From assembly GCA_003487805.1 (NCBI GenBank), contig DNNE01000058.1, forward strand, positions 2,591 through 10,220: DNA of 7,630 bases, given 5' to 3'. Origin of the DNA: Blastocatellia bacterium (lineage in GTDB: Bacteria > Acidobacteriota > Blastocatellia > Pyrinomonadales > Pyrinomonadaceae). The notes below the pieces were generated by a model, which was given only the letters and a program-made list of their open reading frames with translations, had not been told where the DNA came from and ran no database searches. The position numbers and the translations under genes were made by a program. Positions 1-5,623 of this stretch are shown in pieces; position 1 is the stretch's first letter, and the number at the start of each line of letters is the position of its first letter.

Positions 1-36
1 CGCAGAATCGAAGGCCTGACCCCGGTTCGGTTCTCT
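1..36 (+). repeat. Interspersed repeat R, copy R1
   Basis: Shares ATCGAAGGCCTGACCCCGGT with copy R2 at 382-418, with further similarity on both sides. The left end of the copy is cut by the window edge. It reads in frame into the gene fragment that follows. Confidence 0.75.
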
Positions 37-339
37 CTAGTCCCGGGAGAAAAACCTCACGATTACAAGAAGGCCCTTTCTGATCTCGGTGGCGTGGACG
101 CGAAATCACATCCAAACCAACCCAACAAGGCGGTATTAGCTCTGCGCAATTGGTTTGTGGATACAGTTCACTTGAGCGCCGCTGACAGTCCGACAGTCAT
201 TTGGTACAGGTTCATGGATTTCAACACCGACTCTTATGAGCGGCGAAAAGCAGAAGGCTTTTCCAAAGGCGATCTCAAAATGATGCCTGTAAGTGAATAC
301 ATTGCGTTCATTCGAGATTGGTTGAAGGACAAAGCGTAG
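1..339 (+). CDS. 3' part of an unrecognised gene (open at window start)
   Basis: The frame is open from base 1 to a TAG at 337-339, so the window holds 112 codons and no certain start. A GTG at 94 would give an 81-residue protein, but the reading upstream of it (FSLVPGEKPHDYKKALSDLG) looks protein-like, so the coding part probably begins earlier. The first roughly 35 bases are a copy of interspersed repeat R and read RRIEGLTPV in this frame. The natural N-terminal part is therefore either outside the window or was replaced at the repeat. The C-terminal half is rich in Trp and aromatic residues (LRNWF, VIWYRFMDF, YIAFIRDWLKDK) and reads like a soluble helical domain. I do not recognise the family. 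It could be a gene remnant rather than a working gene. Confidence 0.45.
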   Translation, partial: RRIEGLTPVRFSLVPGEKPHDYKKALSDLGGVDAKSHPNQPNKAVLALRNWFVDTVHLSAADSPTVIWYRFMDFNTDSYERRKAEGFSKGDLKMMPVSEYIAFIRDWLKDKA

Positions 340-381
340 TTCGAATCCGAGCCTATCTTAAGAGTGAATTATTCAATGGTC

Positions 382-418
382 GAGAATCGCAAAATCGAAG
401 GCCTGACCCCGGTTTCGG
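382..418 (+). repeat. Interspersed repeat R, copy R2
   Basis: Holds the arm GAGAATCGCAAAATCGA, then the core GGCCTGACCCC, then GGTTTCGG. It lies 43 bp after the stop of the gene fragment and about 170 bp before the two-gene unit. It forms the left member of an inverted pair with R3 (2166-2192) around that unit. Confidence 0.8.
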
Positions 419-480
419 ATTTCGTGAATCAGTCGCCACAGAGACACAGCGAAAGAAGGCCTAACCAACTGAATTCTACG

Positions 481-510
481 TTGACAGCGCGCCCTGCAAA
501 AAAGTAAGCT
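481..510 (+). promoter_or_regulatory. Candidate sigma70-type promoter of the two-gene unit
   Basis: TTGACA at 481-486 matches the -35 consensus exactly. It is followed after 18 bp by TAAGCT (505-510), a weak -10 with three of six matches. It stands about 75 bp ahead of the start codon at 587, and no other -35-like site as good was seen in this gap. The weak -10 keeps confidence low. Confidence 0.28.
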
Positions 511-586
511 GCGGCGGCTCGAAACTCCTTAGGACTCACTCGACCTTAACGCCTAGGTTCCAATATGAACACTGAGAGGTGGGATC

Positions 587-1309
587 ATGTCTTCTCGACC
601 ATATCTAAAACTGATATTGATTTTCGTCGCAGCCGCTTCGGCTTTGAGCTTGTGGCATTATTCTCCAGAGGCGTCCGGCCGGCCGGCAATTAAGCCAAAG
701 GTAAAACTTACGGCCTCGACCTCAGAAATCATCCTCCCGTGCCCTCCACGATACACCAGTCAGAGTCGGACTTGTGGTTCCGGTTCGACCTCAGTGACTC
801 TAACAGCCGTGGCCGAAGATACTGGCGACCCTGAGGTACTTTATACTTATAACTACACCGTCTCGGGAGGGCGAATTGTAGGTGAGGGGAAAAATACGAC
901 TTGGGAGTTATCTGGAGTTCAACCAGGTGACTACCTGGCAACCGTAGAAGTTGTCAGTACGAAGAACCTTAAAGCCACAGATTCCGTCCACGTGAGGATC
1001 TCAAGTTGTCTAGACTGCGTCCTGGCATTGTCGTGTCCAACCGTCGACATTGAGTGTCCGGTACAATCGGTGACAGCGGGTGCGCCGGCAGTAGTTACTG
1101 CAAATGCGAAAGGTATGGAGGTCGAACCCGACTACGAGTGGACTGTTAAACCTACTGCGCCTTTCACGAGCTCGCAAACGGGACAAATCACCATCGATAC
1201 GAAGGACCTTCCCAAGGGCTCAACTATTAGCGTGAAGGTCGAAGTGACAAATATCGACGTGGTATGTCCTATTCGCGGAAAGGACTGCACCTTCAAGATT
1301 GCAAAGTGA
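587..1309 (+). CDS. Exported Cys-rich protein with two Ig/PKD-like domains
   Basis: The protein has 240 residues. The ATG is supported by GAGAGGTGGG just upstream. Residues 1-24 look like a Sec signal or an uncleaved anchor: basic RPYLK, then the hydrophobic stretch LILIFVAAASALSLW. The mature part appears to hold two beta-sandwich domains of the Ig/PKD type, roughly residues 38-138 and 147-238. Each has an aromatic-turn strand (YTYNYTVSGG; DYEWTV) followed by a turn and a strand of alternating polarity (PGDYLATVEV; KGSTISVKVEV). Eight cysteines (52, 63, 141, 144, 150, 157, 227, 234), an even number, fit disulfide bonding outside the cytoplasm. The next gene follows after 22 bp on the same strand, so the two are probably co-transcribed. 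Domain type is inferred from the sequence pattern; I do not recognise a named family and the function is unknown. Confidence 0.8.
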   Translation: MSSRPYLKLILIFVAAASALSLWHYSPEASGRPAIKPKVKLTASTSEIILPCPPRYTSQSRTCGSGSTSVTLTAVAEDTGDPEVLYTYNYTVSGGRIVGEGKNTTWELSGVQPGDYLATVEVVSTKNLKATDSVHVRISSCLDCVLALSCPTVDIECPVQSVTAGAPAVVTANAKGMEVEPDYEWTVKPTAPFTSSQTGQITIDTKDLPKGSTISVKVEVTNIDVVCPIRGKDCTFKIAK

Positions 1310-1331
1310 AGGATGAACTAATAGGTGCCGC

Positions 1332-2153
1332 GTGCGCCAGGGAGATCCAAATAACAAAGTACAAGATCCGATGCTGCTGCTAACCGATGCAGGAATGCCA
1401 GGCCCTTCTCCTCAGAACGATCAAATCGGCTTCGGCAAGCAGCTCTCGGGGATTTTGCGTCAGCCTATCACGCTGCTGATTGTCAGCTCTGTCTTGATTC
1501 CGTTTATCGTCTTCTCTTTCAACTCCTGCAAGGCGCGACGGGACGCGAGGCAGACGAAGGCACTCGACGTTATCGAAAAGAATTCGGCATTTGACGGAAC
1601 CCTCTACTCCCTTTATGCGGATCTCACAACCTTCTACGTAAACACCAAAGCAATTCAGGGGGAAACTCCAGAAGAAAGACAGAACGCCATTAAGAGCGCG
1701 CAAGAGAAATTTCTCGGCGAATTCAGCACCCGGAATGTGGAGTTTGCGAAGACATATTCTGACCAGCACTTATGGGTGGACGATTTGTTATTGCAAGGGG
1801 AAATCCTGGAACTGTATTCGGCCGACGATCTGCAACGTCTGCGATCATACCTTCGCACTCAGAAGGTTGGTGCTGAAAAAAGCTTGACGCCGCAGATGTG
1901 TAACTGCGGAGAAGCCCTCGCTAAACTGAGTCGAGATGTTTACGCCTACAGGCTCAACGTCTCTCGCAGTGTCGGCATCATTGGCAAGTATTTGAAATTA
2001 GTCAGCGCGCCTGGTTACGAACCTAACCCAGCTGAGGAAGAGGTGAAAAAGAAGTTGGATGCAGAGCTCACTGCAATTACCAGCTCTTATAATGATCAGC
2101 ATGCCGAACGAAAGCAGATCATCGACGAATTGGTTAAGGACTTTGACAAGTAA
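1332..2153 (+). CDS. Single-pass membrane protein with long helical domain, unknown function
   Basis: The protein has 273 residues. The GTG start at 1332 is chosen because AGGTG lies a few bases upstream; an in-frame ATG at 1371 has no visible ribosome-binding site and would remove 13 residues. After a Pro-rich N-terminus, residues 45-63 (ITLLIVSSVLIPFIVFSF) form one membrane segment, directly followed by a basic patch (CKARRDARQTK). By the positive-inside rule this patch suggests that the large C-terminal domain is cytoplasmic, although the N-terminal flank is also slightly basic. Residues 75-273 are almost entirely predicted helix, highly charged near the end (EEEVKKKLDAEL, ERKQIIDELVKDFDK). 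There is a CNC pair at 190-192. It forms a two-gene unit with the exported Ig-like protein upstream, so the two products may meet at the membrane. I do not recognise the family. Confidence 0.75.
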   Translation: MRQGDPNNKVQDPMLLLTDAGMPGPSPQNDQIGFGKQLSGILRQPITLLIVSSVLIPFIVFSFNSCKARRDARQTKALDVIEKNSAFDGTLYSLYADLTTFYVNTKAIQGETPEERQNAIKSAQEKFLGEFSTRNVEFAKTYSDQHLWVDDLLLQGEILELYSADDLQRLRSYLRTQKVGAEKSLTPQMCNCGEALAKLSRDVYAYRLNVSRSVGIIGKYLKLVSAPGYEPNPAEEEVKKKLDAELTAITSSYNDQHAERKQIIDELVKDFDK

Positions 2154-2165
2154 ATTTAGGAGTTT

Positions 2166-2192
2166 GGGGATCAGGCCTACGATTTTGCGATT
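2166..2192 (-). repeat. Interspersed repeat R, copy R3 (inverted)
   Basis: On the minus strand it reads AATCGCAAAATCGTAGGCC then TGATCCCC, the R consensus with one C to T change in the core. It starts 13 bp after the stop of the membrane-protein gene and is inverted relative to R2. Confidence 0.8.
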
Positions 2193-2243
2193 ATAAAGCG
2201 GTGGCTCTGAGATCATTCAACAATCCAACAGTGCCGAGTGAAA

Positions 2244-2279
2244 GAGAATCGCAAATCGCAAGCCTGACCCCAGTGTCGG
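2244..2279 (+). repeat. Interspersed repeat R, copy R4
   Basis: Holds GAGAATCGCAAATCGCA, then AGCCTGACCCCAGTGTCGG. A second TGACCCCAGT with a similar flank follows at 2286-2295, so the core end is duplicated in tandem 21 bp apart. Confidence 0.8.
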
Positions 2280-2309
2280 TTTCTTTGACCCCAGTCTCCG
2301 TCTTTTTAA

Positions 2310-2449
2310 TTAAGAAATCCCAACCTGGGATCTTGTTTTCATAACGTCGAGATTGAACCAGCCGAGAAGGATGGAAGTTGAAGCGGCGGCCGACAAGCTG
2401 TAGGTATCGGATACTCCCACTGTCTTCGTAAGAGCGGTCAAATCCTGAT
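2310..2449 (-). pseudogene. Possible decayed gene tail between R4 and R5
   Basis: Read on the minus strand, about 46 codons are open (NQDLTALTKTVGVSDTYSLS, then AAASTSILLGWFNLDVMKTRSQVGIS) and end with TAA at 2310-2312. The composition is protein-like, but there is no start codon or ribosome-binding site, and the piece begins right at the edge of R5. It is best read as the 3' end of a lost gene; chance is also possible. I do not recognise the family. Confidence 0.2.
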
Positions 2450-2450
2450 T

Positions 2451-2479
2451 GAGAATCGCAAAAACGCAAGCCTGACCCA
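2451..2479 (+). repeat. Interspersed repeat R, copy R5
   Basis: Holds GAGAATCGCAAAAACGCA, then AGCCTGACCCA. It is the left member of the inverted pair (with R6, 4459-4489) that encloses the restriction-modification genes. Confidence 0.8.
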
Positions 2480-2613
2480 AACCTCCCGTGTCAAAGGGCG
2501 TTTTATCAATACTTATTAAATTGAGGAAACTGAGAGCGTTAAGGCTTGCTTTCTATTTGTCGGCAACTTCTCGTATAGTGACGCTCGTTGCTCAAACCAT
2601 TTGAGAGGCCTAC

Positions 2614-3411
2614 TTGGTGCCAACTCCCCAAAACGACAAACAGGGCAGAATAAAACGGCTCGTAGCACTTCTTCCTAACCTCAAAGACAGCCAAATAGGC
2701 TGGCTCGAAGAAATCGCACAACAGTTTATTCGGCCTCACAGGTTCCAGCGCAACGAGGCTTCCGACATCATATCGGAATGCATGTTGGGTGAAATTGGAG
2801 ATGCCCTTCGTCTACATCACTGCTTCTCTAAAGAGTCTTTCACGAAGGACAAATTCGAATACTTAATGGAACGTGCTGGGAATTTGTGTAATGTTAACGC
2901 CAAACTCGCAACTCGCGGGAATCCCGGTCATGACATCACCATTGGAGACGAGAAGTTCTCGCTTAAGACTCAAGCAAATAAAGGAATAAATCGAAGGACG
3001 GCCCATATTTCAAAATTCATGGAGCTTGGCAAAGGCAGGTGGGGCTCTAATGAACAAGACCTCGTTGGACTAAGAGAACAGTTCTTCACACATATGAAGT
3101 CGTATGACCGGATACTAGTTCTGCGTACCTTATCTAAGGCACCTTCGGATTGGGAATATGAACTCCTCGAAATCCCGAAGGCACTATTGGAGCGAGCTGC
3201 AGACGGCAGACTAATGATGGTCCAAAAGAGTAAACAAATGCCAAAGCCCGGCTATTGCTATGTCAGTGATGCTATTGGAAATTTATTGTTCTCTCTTTAT
3301 TTTGACGGCGGGACTGAACGTAAACTGCAAATAAAGAACATCGCCCTCGCGAATTGCACGGTACATGCGCGATGGCAATTTCCCTCTGAGGAATTAGTAA
3401 CGGAAGCTTAG
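2614..3411 (+). CDS. SmaI-family type II restriction endonuclease
   Basis: The protein has 265 residues (SmaI has about 247). It resembles SmaI over its whole C-terminal two thirds, as I recall the SmaI sequence: NPGHDITI at 103-110, SLKTQ at 116-120, SKFMELGKGRW at 133-143, KPGYCYV at 211-217 and LYFDGGTERKLQIKN at 228-242 all have near-identical counterparts in order. SmaI cuts CCC^GGG to blunt ends, so the same target is expected here. D107 and K118 are candidate metal-site residues of a PD-(D/E)XK-like centre; this is inference. The start is either TTG at 2614 or GTG at 2617; GAGAGG at 2603-2608 lies 8 bp before the GTG, which I slightly prefer. Either weak codon would keep nuclease levels below those of the methylase. 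The 3' end overlaps the convergent methyltransferase gene by 18 bp. No controller (C) gene is visible. Confidence 0.93.
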   Translation: MVPTPQNDKQGRIKRLVALLPNLKDSQIGWLEEIAQQFIRPHRFQRNEASDIISECMLGEIGDALRLHHCFSKESFTKDKFEYLMERAGNLCNVNAKLATRGNPGHDITIGDEKFSLKTQANKGINRRTAHISKFMELGKGRWGSNEQDLVGLREQFFTHMKSYDRILVLRTLSKAPSDWEYELLEIPKALLERAADGRLMMVQKSKQMPKPGYCYVSDAIGNLLFSLYFDGGTERKLQIKNIALANCTVHARWQFPSEELVTEA

Positions 3412-4269
3412 GTTGGCCTGGGTAATTCGCTTTTTCGCTATCTTGGTGTAGTCAGGATTCAATTCAATCCCTACGCATCGCCGGCCAGTCTCGATACAGA
3501 CCTCCCCAACTGTTCCCGAACCAAAGAATGGGTCCAATACGATAGAGCCTTCCTTGCTTCCTGCGAGGATGCATGGCTTTACTAACGAAGGTGGAAACAC
3601 CGCAAAGTGAGCGTCCTTAAAGGGTGTGGTGTTTATGGACCAAACCGTTCGTCTGTTCTTCGAACCATTCTTTTCCGTAGTAGGCTCAATTATGGCCTCG
3701 AAGTTGTAGTGATACTTTTCCGATTTGGTAAGAAGGAATAAATACTCATGTGATCGTGTGGGTCTATCCTTAACGGATTCAGGCTGACAGTTAGGCTTGT
3801 GCCATATTATATCTGACCGTAGATGCCATCCCTCAGCCTGAAGCGCAAAAGCTAATCGCCACGGTACACCGACTAAGTCTTTTGGCTTTAGTCCTTCAGG
3901 CGTTGGAGCGCGGTAACTCATTCCCCGGCCCCTATTTTTCTTGTCTGAATCCCGCCAAGTCCTTCCACCGCTAGTATATGAATCTCCAATGTTGAGCCAG
4001 AGAGTGCCGTCATCAGCTAAGACCCTAAACACTTCTTTGAAAACGTTCACCAACTTAGCTATGTAGTCGCAGAGAACCATTTCTGCGCCTATCTGGTCTT
4101 TGATTCCATAGTCTCTCAAGCCCCAGTAGGGAGGACTAGTCACACAACATTGAAAGGTGTTATCAGGAAAGTTATTAAGGGCATTTAATGCGTCGTCCTC
4201 GATAATGACGCAAGGCTCCAATTCTGTGGGTAAGTAATGGGAATTACGAATCGTCTGTGCAGCTATCAT
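3394..4269 (-). CDS. Site-specific N4-cytosine DNA methyltransferase of the SmaI-like system
   Basis: The protein has 291 residues, close to the size of M.SmaI. It transfers a methyl group from S-adenosylmethionine to a cytosine in the target site, protecting host DNA from the neighbouring endonuclease. The catalytic motif IV, TSPPYWG (44-50), is of the SPPY type typical of N4-cytosine methylases. The AdoMet-binding motif I, DPFFGSGT (246-253), and the following VGIELN (266-271) come after it, giving the beta-class motif order. HEYLFLLTKS (174-183) is a further conserved block, and the target-recognition part probably lies around residues 95-170. The ATG at 4267-4269 has only a poor ribosome-binding site (AAAGTAACTAACT upstream). 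The gene is convergent with the endonuclease gene and overlaps its last 18 bp. The target is inferred to be CCCGGG from the partner; the exact base methylated cannot be read from the sequence. Confidence 0.93.
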   Translation of the reverse strand: MIAAQTIRNSHYLPTELEPCVIIEDDALNALNNFPDNTFQCCVTSPPYWGLRDYGIKDQIGAEMVLCDYIAKLVNVFKEVFRVLADDGTLWLNIGDSYTSGGRTWRDSDKKNRGRGMSYRAPTPEGLKPKDLVGVPWRLAFALQAEGWHLRSDIIWHKPNCQPESVKDRPTRSHEYLFLLTKSEKYHYNFEAIIEPTTEKNGSKNRRTVWSINTTPFKDAHFAVFPPSLVKPCILAGSKEGSIVLDPFFGSGTVGEVCIETGRRCVGIELNPDYTKIAKKRITQANLSFRY

Positions 4270-4458
4270 AGTTAGTTACTTTGTATCTGCCGGATCGCCA
4301 TCCAGAGTTCGCGCTCGGCTTTCATGTGAATGGTATCCGCGTCCACAAAACCAAATTATTTATTTTCCCTTAGAGTGATTGTATCCTCTCTGTCAATGTA
4401 ATGATTCTGGCATGAGAATGACAAAATATGCACTCTCACTAAAGAAATGGACCGGTCT

Positions 4459-4489
4459 GAGGTCAGGCCTGCGATTTTGCGATTTCTCG
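4459..4489 (-). repeat. Interspersed repeat R, copy R6 (inverted)
   Basis: On the minus strand it reads CGAGAAATCGCAAAATCGCA then GGCCTGACCTC. It is inverted relative to R5 and lies about 190 bp upstream of the methyltransferase start, forming the outer edge of the restriction-modification module. Confidence 0.8.
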
Positions 4490-4581
4490 ACCGCGCTACC
4501 AACCAGAATTCCCCTTTTGCTGACAAATGACAAGTGACAAGATGTCTGATTAGCACGCGGAGCGGACGACAGAAATAATTT

Positions 4582-4665
4582 GGAGTGCGCCGACTTGTCG
4601 GCGCTTTGAATCTTAGAGCATGACTAGTCGCGGCTTTCGAAAGCGCTGACAAGTCAGCGCACTCC
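4582..4665. repeat. BIME-like pair of REP palindromes
   Basis: Two 26-bp arms, 4582-4607 and 4640-4665, are inverted copies of each other with two differences. Each holds its own 8-bp perfect stem with a 2-base loop: GCGCCGAC-TT-GTCGGCGC (4587-4604) and GCGCTGAC-AA-GTCAGCGC (4643-4660). The stem difference C:G versus T:A is compensated on both sides, so pairing is kept. The linker between the arms is 32 bp. The layout (two REPs facing each other) is that of a bacterial interspersed mosaic element. Confidence 0.85.
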
Positions 4666-4752
4666 ATATCGCCCGCTTCGCGGGTGGGATCAAGCGGTCT
4701 CCCAAGGTTGTGGACCATCCCATTTGCTTACGCAGATGGTACTGACATGGGC

Positions 4753-5181
4753 CTACGGACTAGACGGCGACGGCGAGGTTGGACTTTCCGCAGAGACCGG
4801 CGGTTTTGGTTTGGCTCGTCTGGGTGCGCGTTCGATGTGAGTGGCCGCGGCCCATTCGGCGAGCTTGCCGGGGTTGTTGGCATATTTCACTTTCATCAAG
4901 CTGGTAAGGTCGCGAACGTCTTCGACGCCGCGCGCGAGCGCATCGTCGAGTTCCCGGCGGGCGGCGATGTGATCGCCGACGGCATTCCCTCGTTCCGCAA
5001 TCGTGCTCTGGAACGCTGCTATGTCGGCGGCCAGGTCGTCCAGAAAATCGGCCGGCAGTTCATGAGCGATTAGTTGTGCTTTCAAGAGCAGCGCATTGGC
5101 CGCGTAAACGCCGGCCATCTGCAAAAGCTGCTCGTCATTGTTTCGCGACGGGTAAGGAAACTTCTCCTCGACGCCCATCAC
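4753..5181 (-). CDS. Helical hypothetical protein, probably 5'-truncated
   Basis: From a GTG at 5181 (or the next codon, ATG at 5178) the protein has 142 residues. It is mostly helix and rich in Ala, Asp and Glu (ANALLLKAQLIAHELPADF, DDLAADIAAF, GNAVGDHIAARRELDDALARG), with a block KYANNPGKLAEW at 99-110 and a basic then Pro/Ser-rich tail (ERAPRRAKPKPP onward). It has no signal peptide or membrane segment. The frame stays open for about 34 more codons upstream (TQTINEAREALLADLFSIRE, then AAK), which reads like genuine helical protein but has no ATG, GTG or TTG. It then runs into repeat copy A and a TGA. I therefore think the natural start was removed or replaced where repeat A landed. I associate this kind of protein from memory with hypothetical proteins of Acidobacteriota and Verrucomicrobiota; its function is unknown. 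Confidence 0.65.
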   Translation of the reverse strand: MMGVEEKFPYPSRNNDEQLLQMAGVYAANALLLKAQLIAHELPADFLDDLAADIAAFQSTIAERGNAVGDHIAARRELDDALARGVEDVRDLTSLMKVKYANNPGKLAEWAAATHIERAPRRAKPKPPVSAESPTSPSPSSP

Positions 5182-5263
5182 CTTAGCGGCTTCGCGAATC
5201 GAAAAGAGATCCGCCAGTAAGGCCTCGCGCGCTTCGTTGATTGTCTGAGTTCCTTGTTTCGCC

Positions 5264-5357
5264 TCGCCGCTCCGCGGCTTCGGTCAATTGTGTTGACGCA
5301 ACCCAAGGCTCGCAAAGCCTCGCCTTGGGCTTAACTCTGGCCGCTGCTACGCAGCTC
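5264..5357 (+). repeat. Multi-hairpin repeat, copy A
   Basis: About 94 bp and roughly 90% identical to copy B (6993-7087) by eye. It folds into three consecutive stems: GCCGC-TCC-GCGGC; a longer one joining CCCAAGGC with GCCTTGGG; and GCTGC-TAC-GCAGC. It is a solo copy with no transposase beside it. It touches the broken 5' end of the minus-strand gene on one side and the AlkZ-like gene remnant on the other. Confidence 0.8.
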
Positions 5358-5364
5358 TAACCCA

Positions 5365-5430
5365 ATGACGACTCCGGCGCTCCTCGAACAGATCGAACTC
5401 CATCGCGACCGGAGGTCGTTGATTCATTGA
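5365..5430 (+). pseudogene. Remnant of the 5' end of an AlkZ-like gene
   Basis: ATG at 5365 opens MTTPALLEQIELHRDR, matching MTTPPLPDHIELHRDR at the start of the gene at 7209. The bases before the ATG (CTAACCCA versus TTAACCCA) match too. After residue 16 the similarity stops and the frame ends at a TGA (5428-5430) inside a small palindromic element. It is read as a truncated duplicate of that gene start, or the start of a lost paralogue. Confidence 0.6.
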
Positions 5431-5482
5431 TCCAATGACTCATTTCGAATGCTCTTGGTGGTGATGCATTTGAAAATGCATC
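5406..5482. repeat. Two-palindrome element after the gene remnant
   Basis: CGACC-GGA-GGTCG (5406-5418) and GATGCATTT-GA-AAATGCATC (5463-5482, a perfect 9-bp stem) border a 44-bp linker. Similarity of the remnant to the AlkZ-like gene ends exactly at the first palindrome, which suggests an inserted REP-like element. It has no second copy in this window, so repetition is inferred only. Confidence 0.4.
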
Positions 5483-5623
5483 AGTACCCATGCTCTTGAC
5501 TTGATCGAACAGTTTGAGCATTAATATGCGCGCTCCAAGCTCGACCACTACTCGTCCTACATCAAACGTGCCGCGCGTAATTTAAGAAGCACCTCAAACC
5601 ACGGGTAACTGGAGGAACTCATT

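Larger units (their letters stand above)
2154..2613. other. 460-bp gene-free stretch with three R repeats
   Basis: The stretch holds repeat copies R3 (2166-2192), R4 (2244-2279) and R5 (2451-2479), and between R4 and R5 a possible decayed gene tail on the minus strand. A 92-codon minus-strand frame across 2191-2469 consists largely of translated repeat and is not taken as a gene. Bases 2480-2600 are the leader of the endonuclease gene; no convincing promoter with correct spacing was found there. Confidence 0.6.
4270..4752. other. 480-bp gene-free stretch: methylase leader, R6, REP pair
   Basis: Bases 4270-4458 are the AT-rich leader of the methylase gene. R6 lies at 4459-4489 and a BIME-like pair of palindromes at 4582-4665. 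A short stem CCCGC-TTC-GCGGG lies at 4672-4684. A 120-codon minus-strand frame (4356-4718) crosses all of these; its reading MECADLSALSKAA is the typical false translation of this REP type, so it is not called as a gene. Confidence 0.65.
5182..5623. other. 440-bp stretch of repeats and gene remnants
   Basis: It holds, in order: the startless 5' extension of the minus-strand hypothetical gene (to about 5283), multi-hairpin repeat copy A (5264-5357), a 21-codon remnant of an AlkZ-like gene start (5365-5430), two small palindromes (5406-5418 and 5463-5482), and the leader of the next gene. TTGACT and TAATAT lie 20 bp apart near 5497-5530, too far apart for a convincing promoter. Confidence 0.6.

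Noticed and set aside
428..458. CCACAGAGACACAG-type sequence as a separate repeat
   Set aside because: It resembles a short motif often seen between genes in such genomes, but it occurs only once in this window, so it cannot be supported as a repeat here.
455..560. GCCTAAC near 459 resembles one end of an integron attC site
   Set aside because: No matching GTTRRRY partner with foldable L' and L'' boxes was found downstream, and no integrase is present.
1380..1769. 129-codon minus-strand frame opposite the membrane-protein gene
   Set aside because: It is a shadow of the plus-strand gene, which has a clear membrane segment, start signal and operon partner.
2191..2469. 92-codon minus-strand open frame
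   Set aside because: Most of it is translated R repeat copies; a different minus frame between the repeats reads more like a gene remnant.
4355..4396. Exact TTGACA on the minus strand (4391-4396) as a methylase promoter
   Set aside because: No acceptable -10 hexamer lies 16-18 bp away; the nearby TACAAT is at the wrong spacing.
4356..4718. 120-codon minus-strand open frame beginning MVHNLGRPLDPTREAGDMECADLS
   Set aside because: It runs through the BIME palindromes and R6; its middle is the usual false translation of this repeat type, and it has no ribosome-binding site.
4684..5073. 129-codon plus-strand frame opposite the hypothetical protein
   Set aside because: It is antisense to a better minus-strand gene with helical, protein-like composition and a Pro-rich tail; the plus frame has no homology that I recognise.
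5357..5548. 63-codon minus-strand frame with DAFSNASPPRAFEMSHW
   Set aside because: It covers the two-palindrome element; this reading recurs as a spurious product of the element and has no start signal.
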